Assembly: GCF_001680005.1 (NCBI RefSeq)
Contig: NC_033559.1
Span: 1,116,001-1,180,000, forward strand
DNA: 64,000 bases
DNA from: Plasmodium coatneyi
Lineage: Eukaryota > Apicomplexa > Aconoidasida > Haemosporida > Plasmodiidae
Direction of reading: 5' to 3'
The position numbers and the translations under genes are program-made. Under the pieces are notes generated by a model. It was not told where the DNA came from, made no database searches, and saw only the letters and a list, made by a program, of their open reading frames with translations. Shown piece by piece: positions 46,341-56,812 of this stretch; positions within the stretch are counted from its first letter, which is position 1; each line of letters begins with the position of its first letter.

Positions 46341-49300
46341 ATGAGCCTGCTGTGCGAACCCGACTCGTTTCACCTCTTTGTAGAGGATGACCTGGGATCT
46401 TCCCTCAGCAGCTTGGAGAAGGTGAGGCTGGAAAGGGAGCGACCGGAGGGGCAGCTTTATACCGCGTGTGTATACCACATGTTCATACCCCTATTAGAGT
46501 GTTAACACACTTTTGCTATTCACCCGCTCCTCCCCCGTTCACAGGAACGCCAATCCACCAGCCACATTGTCATACTAACGGATCAGGCCACGTTTCTAAA
46601 GGAACGACCAACTCTCTTGGCTACTTTGAAATTCTTCCTACGTCACTCCAGGGTAGATTCAAAAGAAAGTTTGCCCCCCCAAGAGGGCCTCTACAGTCTA
46701 GAGGGAAATTTACAAAATTGCCAACATGCAGACAGTCCTACTTTTAATATAGAGGAGACGAGATGCAGGAACGGGTTCGTCTTTCCCTGTAGCGACGATG
46801 AGGACCATCTCGGTGAGAAATCTACCCATTCTTCGAGCGGAAAGAGTGCTAATCAGGATGGGAAGAAAAATTCTGAACAGGTGAGACAGAAAATGACAAG
46901 TAGTAACAGAATCGATGGTAAATCCGCAGATTGGATGGTTCTTTGGGAAGTCAAGCAGGGGATGCACCACCTTGGAGGCAATGACTCAGGAGAGGTACAA
47001 CAAATTTTCGAAAAATATGAACAGTCCCTCGTGGGGAAATTTGTCCGGAAACCCCACCTCTTTGCACACCAAGTTAGGAACGTCCTAGTGATCATTTCGA
47101 ATGTACAAAAGTGGGATGATAAGGTGGAGGTTGCTCAGCAGTTAATTGACCTGTTGGATAGAAACGCCACTTTGAAGGAAGCACAGATAATATGCTTTGC
47201 CAGTGAGCATATTCTAGAAAGCGTTTATCACTTTAGTCGGGTCCTGTGCAAAGGTATAGTTGAGGCTTCCTGAACGTATACACATTCGTGTGAGTGAAAT
47301 TTAGGTAAACGTGGACCCTCCCCCTGTTATGTTAACTTTCCCTACACACCCTACCTTGCAGGGCTGAAGGTGCATCTATTTCCGTCCAGCGGACGCGCCC
47401 TCGTTGAACTAGTGGCAGACGCCGCAGGATCCTTCGAATGTTGCCATAAAGCAGAACAGGCCTGTGATGAGGCTATTCACACCAACCAACAAGACGCTTT
47501 CCCCACCGATGAACACAATACAATTTGCGCTTATAGCGTAACGCATGTCTGCACTGGATTGCTAACATCGTTGAAGGAGGAAGACTGCAAGGGGATATTT
47601 GTCCAGGCGTTAAAACTAGCCATCCTGAATGACCCCAAGCTGTTCTCCCACATAAAGAACACCGACTTGAACCAGTTTAAAAAAAGGATAAAATATTTTC
47701 TTCGCCGATTGTTGATAAATAGTTGTAAGATAAGGAGAAAAGGAAAGAAGAACAAAAAAATTAGGAACATTCTACAGTTTGGAAGTACCATTGGAAATGT
47801 AATAAAAAATGCGAAGGGAAATCCCCTAAACGGCGTCTTCACAAATGAAGAAATATTTCTCTGTTATGGCATTTACTACGAAATGAGGATGCTTTATGAG
47901 ATGGATGTGGTAGACCTCATCCTCCTCGTGGAGGTGGAGGAAATTATGATGAAGCAAAAAATGAAGTATAAGTTAAGCAATAATTATTTGAACTACTACA
48001 CACATGAGATTATTCACCACCTTACGGAGGGACATGCATCTAAGAGGGATAGAATTTTATTAGTTCACCTTACAGGAATAGGAGAGGTGCACCTTGATGT
48101 GATGATTAGCGTGCCGTTAAGCGTCGTTTGTAGGGTTCTCTGTCCCATGGTATGCTTTCCCCCGCGAAGTATGCATTTATCTATGAAGGTGACTGAACCC
48201 ACACAAAAAAAATGGGAACCACCATTCGTTTATATCAGCCATGTGGGAAACAAATCGGAAGCCATTCGAGTGATTTACGTCAGCTGCATGAGCAGAGAAA
48301 ACATCTCCCTCAGGAATGTAACCCCATGTCTCGATGTGGTAGTTTTCGTAAAAATATTAAGGGAGATGAAATTTGACATAAACATGACAAGAAAAGGAAT
48401 CACCACCACCAATGCAAAGGACCTCTCACCGAGGGGACACGTCCTACATATAAAGGGAAACATACAAAGGAGTGCTTTCTTATTTAAACGGTTCACTTAC
48501 CAAAGGGGAATCACCCTCAATGTGTACAACTGCGGAACGGTGTGTCGTTTCATTTTGCCCCTCCTTTGCCTCTACATCTGCAAACAAAATTTGAAGGCAA
48601 AAAAGAGAAAAAAACGGGTTCTAAAATGGATTCTGCTGAAAGGAAGCAAACAAATGGAAACCACTCGAATAATTAGCCCCCTCGTGCAAGTCCTACGTCA
48701 AACGTTCAAGTGTGTAAATATTGAATACACGAAAAAGGAAAATTATTTGCCCATATGTATTAGTGTGAAGGAAGGGGTCAACCTGGAGGAGAGAATCTTC
48801 TGCACGGAATACGTGCGAATTGATAATTACCACTCGAGTCAGTTCGTCTCGTCGATGCTGCTTCTGTCTGCATTCTCGGAGACCGACACGTGCATCGGGT
48901 TGATGTTTAAGAGGGTTGCTCATAAAGGGGGGGGAAGAATCAACAGTGGAAGCATGAATCGACGTGATGAAAGAGAGGAAGCCCATATCCGTAAAGCAGC
49001 GCAGGGAAGAATTGTCCCCCTTCCAAATCGGACCGTATCATTCGTCCTAGGTGCCCCGTCGTCCAGACCCCTTCACCACAGAATGCTTTCCTCCCTTTCG
49101 ACAAAGAGCAACGCAACGTCTGCACATCATACGAAGCGAGGGGAACGCACCGTCGAAAACGGCACGAATAATTCACCACCTTATGCAACAACCAAAGGAG
49201 AAACCACCACGCAGCACTTCACTACTACGTCAAAGTCGTTTATCGATCTGACCATCCGGGTGATGAAATTGTGGGGAGTGCAGGTCAGAATGAAAAACTT

Positions 49301-52300
49301 CTGCTATGTTTTGAAGAAGGTAAGTAGGTACCCCTCTTATGGGAGAAGGAGAAGCAAACTGGCCTCCCGCAAAAGTCTTGTTAGCCGTGTTAAGTGGTTC
49401 ATTTGTGCGGTGACTGGTGTGAGCAGCTTCCGTTTTCCCCGCACAGGTGCCACCAAACGGGGGGGAGAGGAGGTAGAATCTGTTAACAGCCCAGTGAGGC
49501 TACCTATAGATGTAAAAGGAGAGGAAGAGGAATGGTATCTCTCTCGGTCAAGTAGCGCCCCCATGTATAGTGCTAACTGCACTTCTTCCTATGAAGTGCA
49601 AAACGATTTGGGATTGCTCATTTATTTCATCATTGGCTGTCTCATCAGGGGGGAGAACTGCGCCATCGATATGGGGCTCCATCTAGACGGGGTCGACTTG
49701 TACCCCGCTGAGGACGCCGTGATGAGCGGACAAAACGGACAAGGAGAACGTATCTCGCATGGATCTCATGGGTCGGGTGGTGCTTGTGCCCTGCGCTCCC
49801 CCGGATTATGCAGAATCAAGGCGGTAAGGTGCCAGACGAACATCCCCAACTATGCCCTCCTGAATGTGTTACTCCTCCTTGGGGTGGACATATACGTCGA
49901 AGTGGGGGGAAGCCATAAAAAGAGCAAAAAACTGTATCTGCTCACTTCAAAAAGGATTAGCATTAGGGAAGAGTGGATAAGGGGGCTTCTTCTCCCCGGG
50001 GGGGCAACTTCCAAACGGAGAAATGACCCAATGGGGGGTAGAGTCAAGCAAGCCAAATGGGAGGTCTTCCAGCATGTGCACCTAAAAATGAAGCTACTTT
50101 CAAATAAAATGCACCTCAAAGTGGTAGTAGATGTGGAAAATTTTTCTGATGATTTTTTTTCCCTGAGTGTTCTCTTTTGCTACTACCTCCTAATACACCC
50201 AACGGAATTCTTTTCCTTTAAGATAAAAAACGTGCGAAATCAGAACATAAAGGAATCCGTTCGTGTGTATAACTCGGTTATCATACTGAAGCTGTTTTTT
50301 CAAAACGTCCTTTGCATTTTCTGTGACAGGAATAGTGTGTACTTCAGTCACATGCGTCATCATATAGAGAACTGCCTGTTCTATAGGGTGGGCAAGAAGG
50401 GGGAACTTCCCCCAGGGGAGGCTCCTTCTGAGGCAGCTTCACCAACTGGTGCCCAACTTGGAAACAGCTCCAAGTATGTAACGAACGACAAAGGGGAGGT
50501 GTACCTATATGTAGACACCCAAAGGGATCATCGAGTCATTTTCATGGTGACCATTTTGTCCCTCCTTGGGGAAAACGTCCTGATTGATAACACTAGCGAG
50601 GTGGAGAAGAGCTTCCCGCACTTTTTCCATTACGCATATCGGTACTTAGGGTTAAAGGTAAATTACACAACTTGTGGGGAACTCAACTTTTACAACTTTA
50701 CCAAGCTGTGTAGATATAGACTGGTGAGTGGGGGCACTGAGGTTCCATCAGGGGAACCACTCTCAGATGAGAGATCCCCTTCCGAGGTTTCCCTAACGTG
50801 GAGCGATTCCTCAGTAAGGAGTAACATCCATCATGTATCTACTGAGATGGAAAATCCATCACATGGGAACCAAATTAAGTGCATACAGGATTATCAAAAA
50901 AGGGGAGCCAAAAATGTGGCTATAAAAATGGGAGAAGAAAAAAAGGGGAAAAACTTCCACGGAAATATGAAGATCCGGTCTATCCTAAAAAAAAACAGAG
51001 GAGAAGAAGGAACGAAATTTACAAATGGTCAGGCTGAAGGTCCTCCATCTAGCGGAGACGGTTCCACAGATTCGAGCTTACACCTGGAGGGAGGGTACCT
51101 TTATAAGGAGCTGGACAGTGTGGACTCCCCCATCGGGGAAATCACCTCTGCTGAAGGGAGTACCATTGAAGGTGAGGGGGTCTCCATCCCTACACAGGAC
51201 GAATCGAAAGGGCAAGGGTGCCAGGAAAGGGAACAAAGCATGTTAGCCTCTCCTGGGGAGAAACTTCCCCTCAAAGACACCTGCGATAGAATTACTACCC
51301 ATCGAAGGGGGGTCCTTCCACCGGACCCGAACTACTGGAGGGAATACCACTACGAGGAGCTTCTACACGGAAACGACGCAGACATCCTTCACCTAATCAA
51401 CCAAGTGAACAATCTGAACATAAGTGTCATATGCGGGATTAGAAATGTGGGGAAAAGCTACCTCAGCAAACGGATAAAAACGAGTGACCTTGTGATTGAC
51501 CTGGACGAATTCATCCTTCATGGGCCGATACGCTTTGATCGACTCACCATCGATGACTTCAGGTACTACGAGTATGTCACCTTCGTTTCGATGCTCTATC
51601 TGGCGTATTTAATTTTTGCGGGGGAAATTTGTCACCATGACAAGGGAGGAAAGCCACTGCACAGTCAACAGGATCTCCAAGGGATTACTCAATCCATGGG
51701 AACGACTGGAGAAGCCCAAGCCATCTTTCGTGAAAACCCCTTTTTGACCCTCCGAGAAGATGTTGTCCTCTTTTACAACAAAAAGGTGAATCGCCTTTAT
51801 CACACCATGAAGGAAAAACACTTCCGCAATGATCGCGAAGTGGTTGTCCAGAGCGTTACCATCGTCCTCGGTGGAGGCATCGTAGAATTCGAAAAGTCCA
51901 GGCAAGTTATGGACAAAGTGAAAAACCTTTTCCTGATTAAAAGACCCCCAAGCGAAATTTACCATATGTGTATTAACGACAGGGTAAAACCTCCATTAAG
52001 TGGAAACCTGCAAGAAATAATTAACAGAAGAACCATCCTCTTTGAAAAGGTGAATGCCTTTCATTTTTCCATTCCCCCGGAAGAGGACATAAAGAGGTGC
52101 CTAAAGAATGCGAACAAGTCCAGGAATGAACTGATAGTAAGTAGCTTTTTAAACTTCTTTAACTACCAATTTTTTGTGAAGCCCACAATGAAGCATACCT
52201 ACGCTAGGGTGGCCATAACAGGGAAAGGCCTACTCTCCTTGCGTCTAACAGATTTTTTTTCGTTCGACTATGCGTCCTTGGATGGCACCTACGAGGTGGT

Positions 52301-53093
52301 TGAACTTGTCTTGGATTGCTGGCCAGGTGGTAGTCACCACAATGAGGAAAAAGAGAAGAGGAGGGACCTGCTCGAGCTGGCCATTTTCATCATCCGATCA
52401 TACACGGACAAACCGATCTGTGTGAAGTTCCCCAAGTGGGTTTTGGACCCCAATTTTTATGAACGCCCAAATGGGGGATCCCCCCGAGGACAAAAAAAAA
52501 CTCCCTACGGATACAGATACAGATACACCCCAACCAATATGTACAAATACAAAATTAACCTCTTCGACGTTGATGTTAATTTTTTTAAAAAGGTGAAAAA
52601 CTTCATGCCGCGGAAGAGAGAAAATATTTTCCTCATCATTTCGAATTACCGGGAGAGGGTTCACAAGGGGCAAGTAACAACCGACCTGTATAAACTAGAC
52701 AAGTCGCACGCTGATTTGATAAGGCTAACTTTTGCACAGGCGACCCATTCCGATCGGGAGACTCTCCATTTGGAGATAATTCGCCACTATGAGAGAAGAC
52801 AGGGAAGGCTGGGGAATCCCCCAATTTCTCACGTTAGAGGTATTAGGAGAGCACCATGTTACAATGTTCCAGCTGATCAAGTCGCTCACCAGCAGCGTTA
52901 CGAAATTTCTGCTTACATGTGTGAGGTGAATGACCCGCTCGTCTTTCTCTACAACGACGTTTCCCACGTGGGATGCCCGCAGCTGGGGTTAGCAGCGGAG
53001 GTGAAGAGGGAACGGCGAACCCACCCCCAATGCTACATGCACAGCTTCTACCACCAAGGGGTGAAGACCATCATTTCTTGTGTCCCCCGGTGA
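46341..53093 (+). CDS. AROM-like fused shikimate-pathway protein, 3 exons; most active sites eroded
   Basis: The exons are 46341-46421, 46545-47253 and 47362-53093, totalling 6522 bp and 2173 residues. In fungi AROM fuses five shikimate enzymes. Here the order AroB-AroA-AroK-AroD can be traced. Residues ~28-500 resemble 3-dehydroquinate synthase, but the glycine motif, the PTT...GGK segment and the metal-binding histidines are gone (LQFGSTIGNVIKN near residue 400 in place of GHTxGHA). The EPSP synthase part keeps a NCGTVCRF echo near 650 but lacks the GSKS and KESDR-type motifs. Shikimate kinase (about 1610-1800) looks intact: P-loop GIRNVGKS, IDLDEF, FRYYE, VLGGG and RVKPPLSG. The dehydroquinase remnant has SNYRE and ADLIRL where the family has SxHDF and ADIVKI, so His and the Schiff-base Lys are missing. 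No shikimate dehydrogenase is seen. Large low-complexity insertions separate the domains. Confidence 0.85.
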
Positions 53094-53629
53094 CAGCGCC
53101 CAGTTGGACTTGCTCAAGAGAACACTTCCTTCCGTGCGTCATTCGCGATTTTCTAAACATATATATACATGTACATACATATATATGTATATGAATTTTT
53201 TTTTTTTTCCTTGAGGAGCGCCTCCTCTTTGGACAAACGAAAGGTGTTGTTTTTTAATTGTTGGCTCACTGCGTTGTTGTACATTTAAAAAAAAGAAAAG
53301 GGGTAAACTAAATAACACAACATACGCACGTGCCTACACATTCGATGATTAAGCGGGACGCAGTGCACAGGGCATGTAAGTGTTACAGACAGAGGAGTAA
53401 CTAACCCAAGGGGCGGTGCTCGCAGGCAAACAAAACAATGGCGCGTAGGAAAAAGCATGTTCCTAAATGGAGAAACACACACGCGCACTTCACCTCGTGA
53501 AGTTGCACATAAAGATGGCAGTTTAAAAAAACAAAAAAAGGCACACTCGTGTGAAAATGGGCAAATGGGCCAAATGAGTCAGATCGGTCAAATGGGCACT
53601 CTCCCTCCTGTTTGGCTTCCCATTCGTCT
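53094..53629. other. Convergent intergenic region
   Basis: About 540 bp between the 3' ends of AROM (plus) and the 1060-residue gene (minus). It has a TATATG/TACATA-rich patch near 53158-53192, a T tract near 53197-53208 and ATGGGCAAATGGGCC-like short repeats near 53557-53600. No gene is seen. Confidence 0.6.
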
Positions 53630-56600
53630 TCATTTCCTCATGAACAAATGAAACAGTTGGCCATAGTTCAACTCGTTAAAATTGGCAAATATGTTCGAGA
53701 GGTACAACTTCTCCTGCCCCACTTTCTGCAGCGCGTCGTGATTTTCTTTGATCGAACTGAATAGGAAGTCAAAGAAGTTGTTACTACTCGGGGGGGCTCG
53801 ACTGGGTGTGCCAGCACTGGTATCCCCTCCGGCGGCATCAACGGGAGTGATATCAACAGAGGTGGGTGTGTCAGCGCCTCCTCCTCCTGTCTCCCCCTCC
53901 ATTCCTTGCAACAGCGCCTTGTTCACATCCAGGATGTCCTCTGCATTGTCCAGAATGGAAAAGTCCTTGAAGTTCCTCTTGGCGTACCGGTTCAGTACTT
54001 TTAAACTTGTCCTGAAAATATTTTTACAGTCGTAGATATGGAACTCCTTGAAAAGATTGACAAGCAAGTTTACGTCGTTTGGTTGGAAATGAATTCCTTT
54101 CCCTGTGATTATTTGAAAGAGGGAATCGAAAAACTTTACATAAAAATTGAGGTCCCTTTCCTTTTCGATAGACTTGATGTGGAACCAGAAATGCATCCCA
54201 AAGTCCTTGAGCTTCCACTTGGCTTGTACAATTCCTATGGCCTTCAATGTGTTAAGAAGGAAGGCTTTTATTTCAAATTTGGTTAATTGGTTTTTTTTTT
54301 TTTTTTCACTCAGTGTTTTATTTGCTTCCTTAATCATTATATCTAGTAGCTGCATTTCCTTTTCCTTGTTGACCTTTTCGTTTGGCTTGAATATGCCACT
54401 ACTCCTCCGGGAGGACGCTGCGGATGGTCCCATCCAATCAATCTTCCCCCGACATTTGCTCTCCAAAGGACCAATCCAGTTGTTCATTTGATTGTAGCCA
54501 ATGAAATGCCTCCTCCGTACCATACCTTTTAGCATGTTGCATGTTTCTTCATTTACTTTTTTATATGGCCCGGTTAAACCTCTCTGTCTGCTAGACAGAT
54601 TTTTCAACATGACCATCCCGCAAGTAGCGCAAGTAGCGCAACTACCGTAACTATCGGAACCACCGCAGCCGGTGTCGCTTGGGCTTTTTATCCCCCCTCC
54701 TCCTTTGCACGTGTGCACGGGGAAGTCCCTACCAACGATTCCACTAAATGGTCCACTAAACGGTACGTTCACGTTTACGCTGACACCTCCGTTGATACCT
54801 CCGTGGAAGATGCCTCTTGTAGGGTCTCCTCGGATGGGTATCGCACTGCATGGGACGCGGCCGCCACTGGGACCGATCACCACCCCCTGGAAGTGCGGAC
54901 CGATGTCCCTGTCGAAACTCACGCCTATAAGGTTGAGATTTCTGCCTACGCGATGGGGGCTTTCCCTAAACGAATCCACCACCGCATGGCCACCACCTAA
55001 ACTGCCTCTAATCAGAGGCCTGCTCAAATTCAACCTCACGTTTGCGTTCTCCACGCTGCTCTTCACATGGGGATTCGTCATCGCTGCAAGTTTTACGTCT
55101 CCCCCACTTACATTGGTTAGTTTCTTTTTATCCTCAACTTTGGGGTTGTAATTTAGGTTCCCTTCCAGCAGATGGACGGGGTTCTTGGGGGTGCTTGGCG
55201 CGTTTGCATGGATTGGGTGTGTACCATGCAAGAGTGGCACTGTTTGAACGGTCGGTATTACCTGTACTGGTGGCACTGTCTGTACTGTCGGTATTACCTG
55301 TACTGGTGTAATTGTCTGTACTGACGGTACTACCTGCACTGGTGGCATTGTCTTCACGGCCAACAGGGGGGGCGCCTCCCCCGGGTCACTGAACACAGCC
55401 GTACTACTCCTCAGCTTGTTCATCCTTACACTCAGGTGGTACATGCCGCTGTTCTGCCTACTTGAACTTTTCAAATTTTCCGTCCGACTAACGTTCCGCA
55501 AATTATTGCCTACTCCGTTGAAGGCCAAGCTGTGCGTACCCCCTTTGGTGCCTCTCCAGCTGCTGGCACTTCTCACGCTGTGCACATTTCTCACGATTTC
55601 TCCGTTTTGAGTCACTTCCTGATTTATCACTCCGTTTATGCTTCTCCCACTATTCACGCTTCCAACGAACCTTTCCAGATCGGTCGTTCCTCTAATCACT
55701 TTGACAGCACTTCCCACGGAGGGGCTTCCCCCCCTGCTTTCCTGACTCACCCCATGTGCAGCACACCGGCCCCCATTCTTCAAGTGCAAAACGTTAAGGC
55801 CATTTTTATTTCCACTCTTATGCACACAATTGGTATGGTTGCTATTTCCTCGAAGGATCATCCTCGTATAATCTCCCTCTGGTCCAAGGTTTTTCTGTCC
55901 TCCAACTGTTGTGACCGTAGTGGGCCCGTTAAACATATGGAGGGCATTATTCCTACTGTTCACAGGGTTCATTGGATTCGAGACGTACGACGGGTAGACA
56001 TGTTGGCGTAACGAATTGGTGCCTTCATTTGGCAACTCCGTCACGTGTGTATTCTGCCTCGGACTGTGGTTATTGTGTTCGTTTTCTTTTCCACTTTGCA
56101 CAGATGCATAATCGTTCAACGTCCCATTCGTCTGGTCGGCAATGCTACCATTCGTGGGGGTCTTAACGGCGGATAAATTATCGCACTGGTTCTCCTTCCC
56201 TTTACTCATTTCATTTGTGCTAATTAAAAAAGGTTCGCTACTTCTTGTCAGTTTGCCGTTTGCAACTGGGTATAAATCTTTATCGTCAGAAAATTTCGGT
56301 GCGTCCATTTTGCGCGCACTCTCCGTGGCATTTCCCACAGGCCAAGCGTTTTTGCCGATGCTACTACTCACGCTACCGTTTCCGGTGCCTCCTCCTTCGC
56401 TTCTTCCCCCGGAACTCCTTCCGCTGCTGCTACCACTCCTGCCGCTACTTTCCCCATTTCCAACTTTGGTGGATTGTTGATCATCCAGCAGAAGGTCCTG
56501 GAAAGCATTCCCGTACTCTCCTTCCTCCGAAATTTGCATAGTGTCCTTATCGTAGCCCTTCCCCTCGAGGGGGAAAGGACAAGAAACTTCCTCCGTCGTC

Positions 56601-56812
56601 GTTGAATTTGAATCTGCCATGACAAGGTCATACTTGGATTTGCAAAAACCTTTCTTTTCAATGAAGTTACTCTTTGCAGTAATGTCTCCCACTTTTATTA
56701 GGTACTTGTCCAACTCGTTTTTCTCGTGTTCCTCATGTTCCTCCTTGTAGCAGTCAATTGGGTCTTCCTTGTATGGGTTCTCGTCTACACTTTCTTTGTG
56801 TCCTTCTGTCAT
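53630..56812 (-). CDS. Unknown 1060-residue protein, disordered with helical C-terminal domain
   Basis: A single-exon frame from an ATG at 56812. I do not recognise a named family. Residues 1-80 are acidic and Lys-rich. Around 115-155 is a Ser/Gly-rich stretch (SSGRSGSSSGRSSGG). The middle, to about residue 780, is Asn/Ser/Gly/Val-rich and probably disordered, with a 12-residue repeat of PTVQTVPPVQVI type near 500-535 and a Cys-rich spot (CGGSDSYGSCATCATCG) that is not a clear zinc-binding motif. The last ~220 residues look like a folded all-helical domain (EMQLLDIMIKEANKTL, KFEIKAFLLNTLKAIGI, YVKFFDSLFQIITGKGI, VNLLVNLFKEFHIYDCKN), loosely like HEAT/MIF4G-type helix pairs, but this is only impression. 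It is the last gene of the conserved block before the kir island. Confidence 0.8.
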   Translation of the reverse strand: MTEGHKESVDENPYKEDPIDCYKEEHEEHEKNELDKYLIKVGDITAKSNFIEKKGFCKSKYDLVMADSNSTTTEEVSCPFPLEGKGYDKDTMQISEEGEYGNAFQDLLLDDQQSTKVGNGESSGRSGSSSGRSSGGRSEGGGTGNGSVSSSIGKNAWPVGNATESARKMDAPKFSDDKDLYPVANGKLTRSSEPFLISTNEMSKGKENQCDNLSAVKTPTNGSIADQTNGTLNDYASVQSGKENEHNNHSPRQNTHVTELPNEGTNSLRQHVYPSYVSNPMNPVNSRNNALHMFNGPTTVTTVGGQKNLGPEGDYTRMILRGNSNHTNCVHKSGNKNGLNVLHLKNGGRCAAHGVSQESRGGSPSVGSAVKVIRGTTDLERFVGSVNSGRSINGVINQEVTQNGEIVRNVHSVRSASSWRGTKGGTHSLAFNGVGNNLRNVSRTENLKSSSRQNSGMYHLSVRMNKLRSSTAVFSDPGEAPPLLAVKTMPPVQVVPSVQTITPVQVIPTVQTVPPVQVIPTVQTVPLLHGTHPIHANAPSTPKNPVHLLEGNLNYNPKVEDKKKLTNVSGGDVKLAAMTNPHVKSSVENANVRLNLSRPLIRGSLGGGHAVVDSFRESPHRVGRNLNLIGVSFDRDIGPHFQGVVIGPSGGRVPCSAIPIRGDPTRGIFHGGINGGVSVNVNVPFSGPFSGIVGRDFPVHTCKGGGGIKSPSDTGCGGSDSYGSCATCATCGMVMLKNLSSRQRGLTGPYKKVNEETCNMLKGMVRRRHFIGYNQMNNWIGPLESKCRGKIDWMGPSAASSRRSSGIFKPNEKVNKEKEMQLLDIMIKEANKTLSEKKKKNQLTKFEIKAFLLNTLKAIGIVQAKWKLKDFGMHFWFHIKSIEKERDLNFYVKFFDSLFQIITGKGIHFQPNDVNLLVNLFKEFHIYDCKNIFRTSLKVLNRYAKRNFKDFSILDNAEDILDVNKALLQGMEGETGGGGADTPTSVDITPVDAAGGDTSAGTPSRAPPSSNNFFDFLFSSIKENHDALQKVGQEKLYLSNIFANFNELNYGQLFHLFMRK
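55239..55349. repeat. 36-bp coding repeat, about 3 copies
   Basis: A 36-bp unit (containing ggtattacctgtactggtgg) repeats about three times and encodes the 12-residue PTVQTVPPVQVI-type repeat in the 1060-residue protein. Copies differ by a few bases, some of which change residues. Confidence 0.85.
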
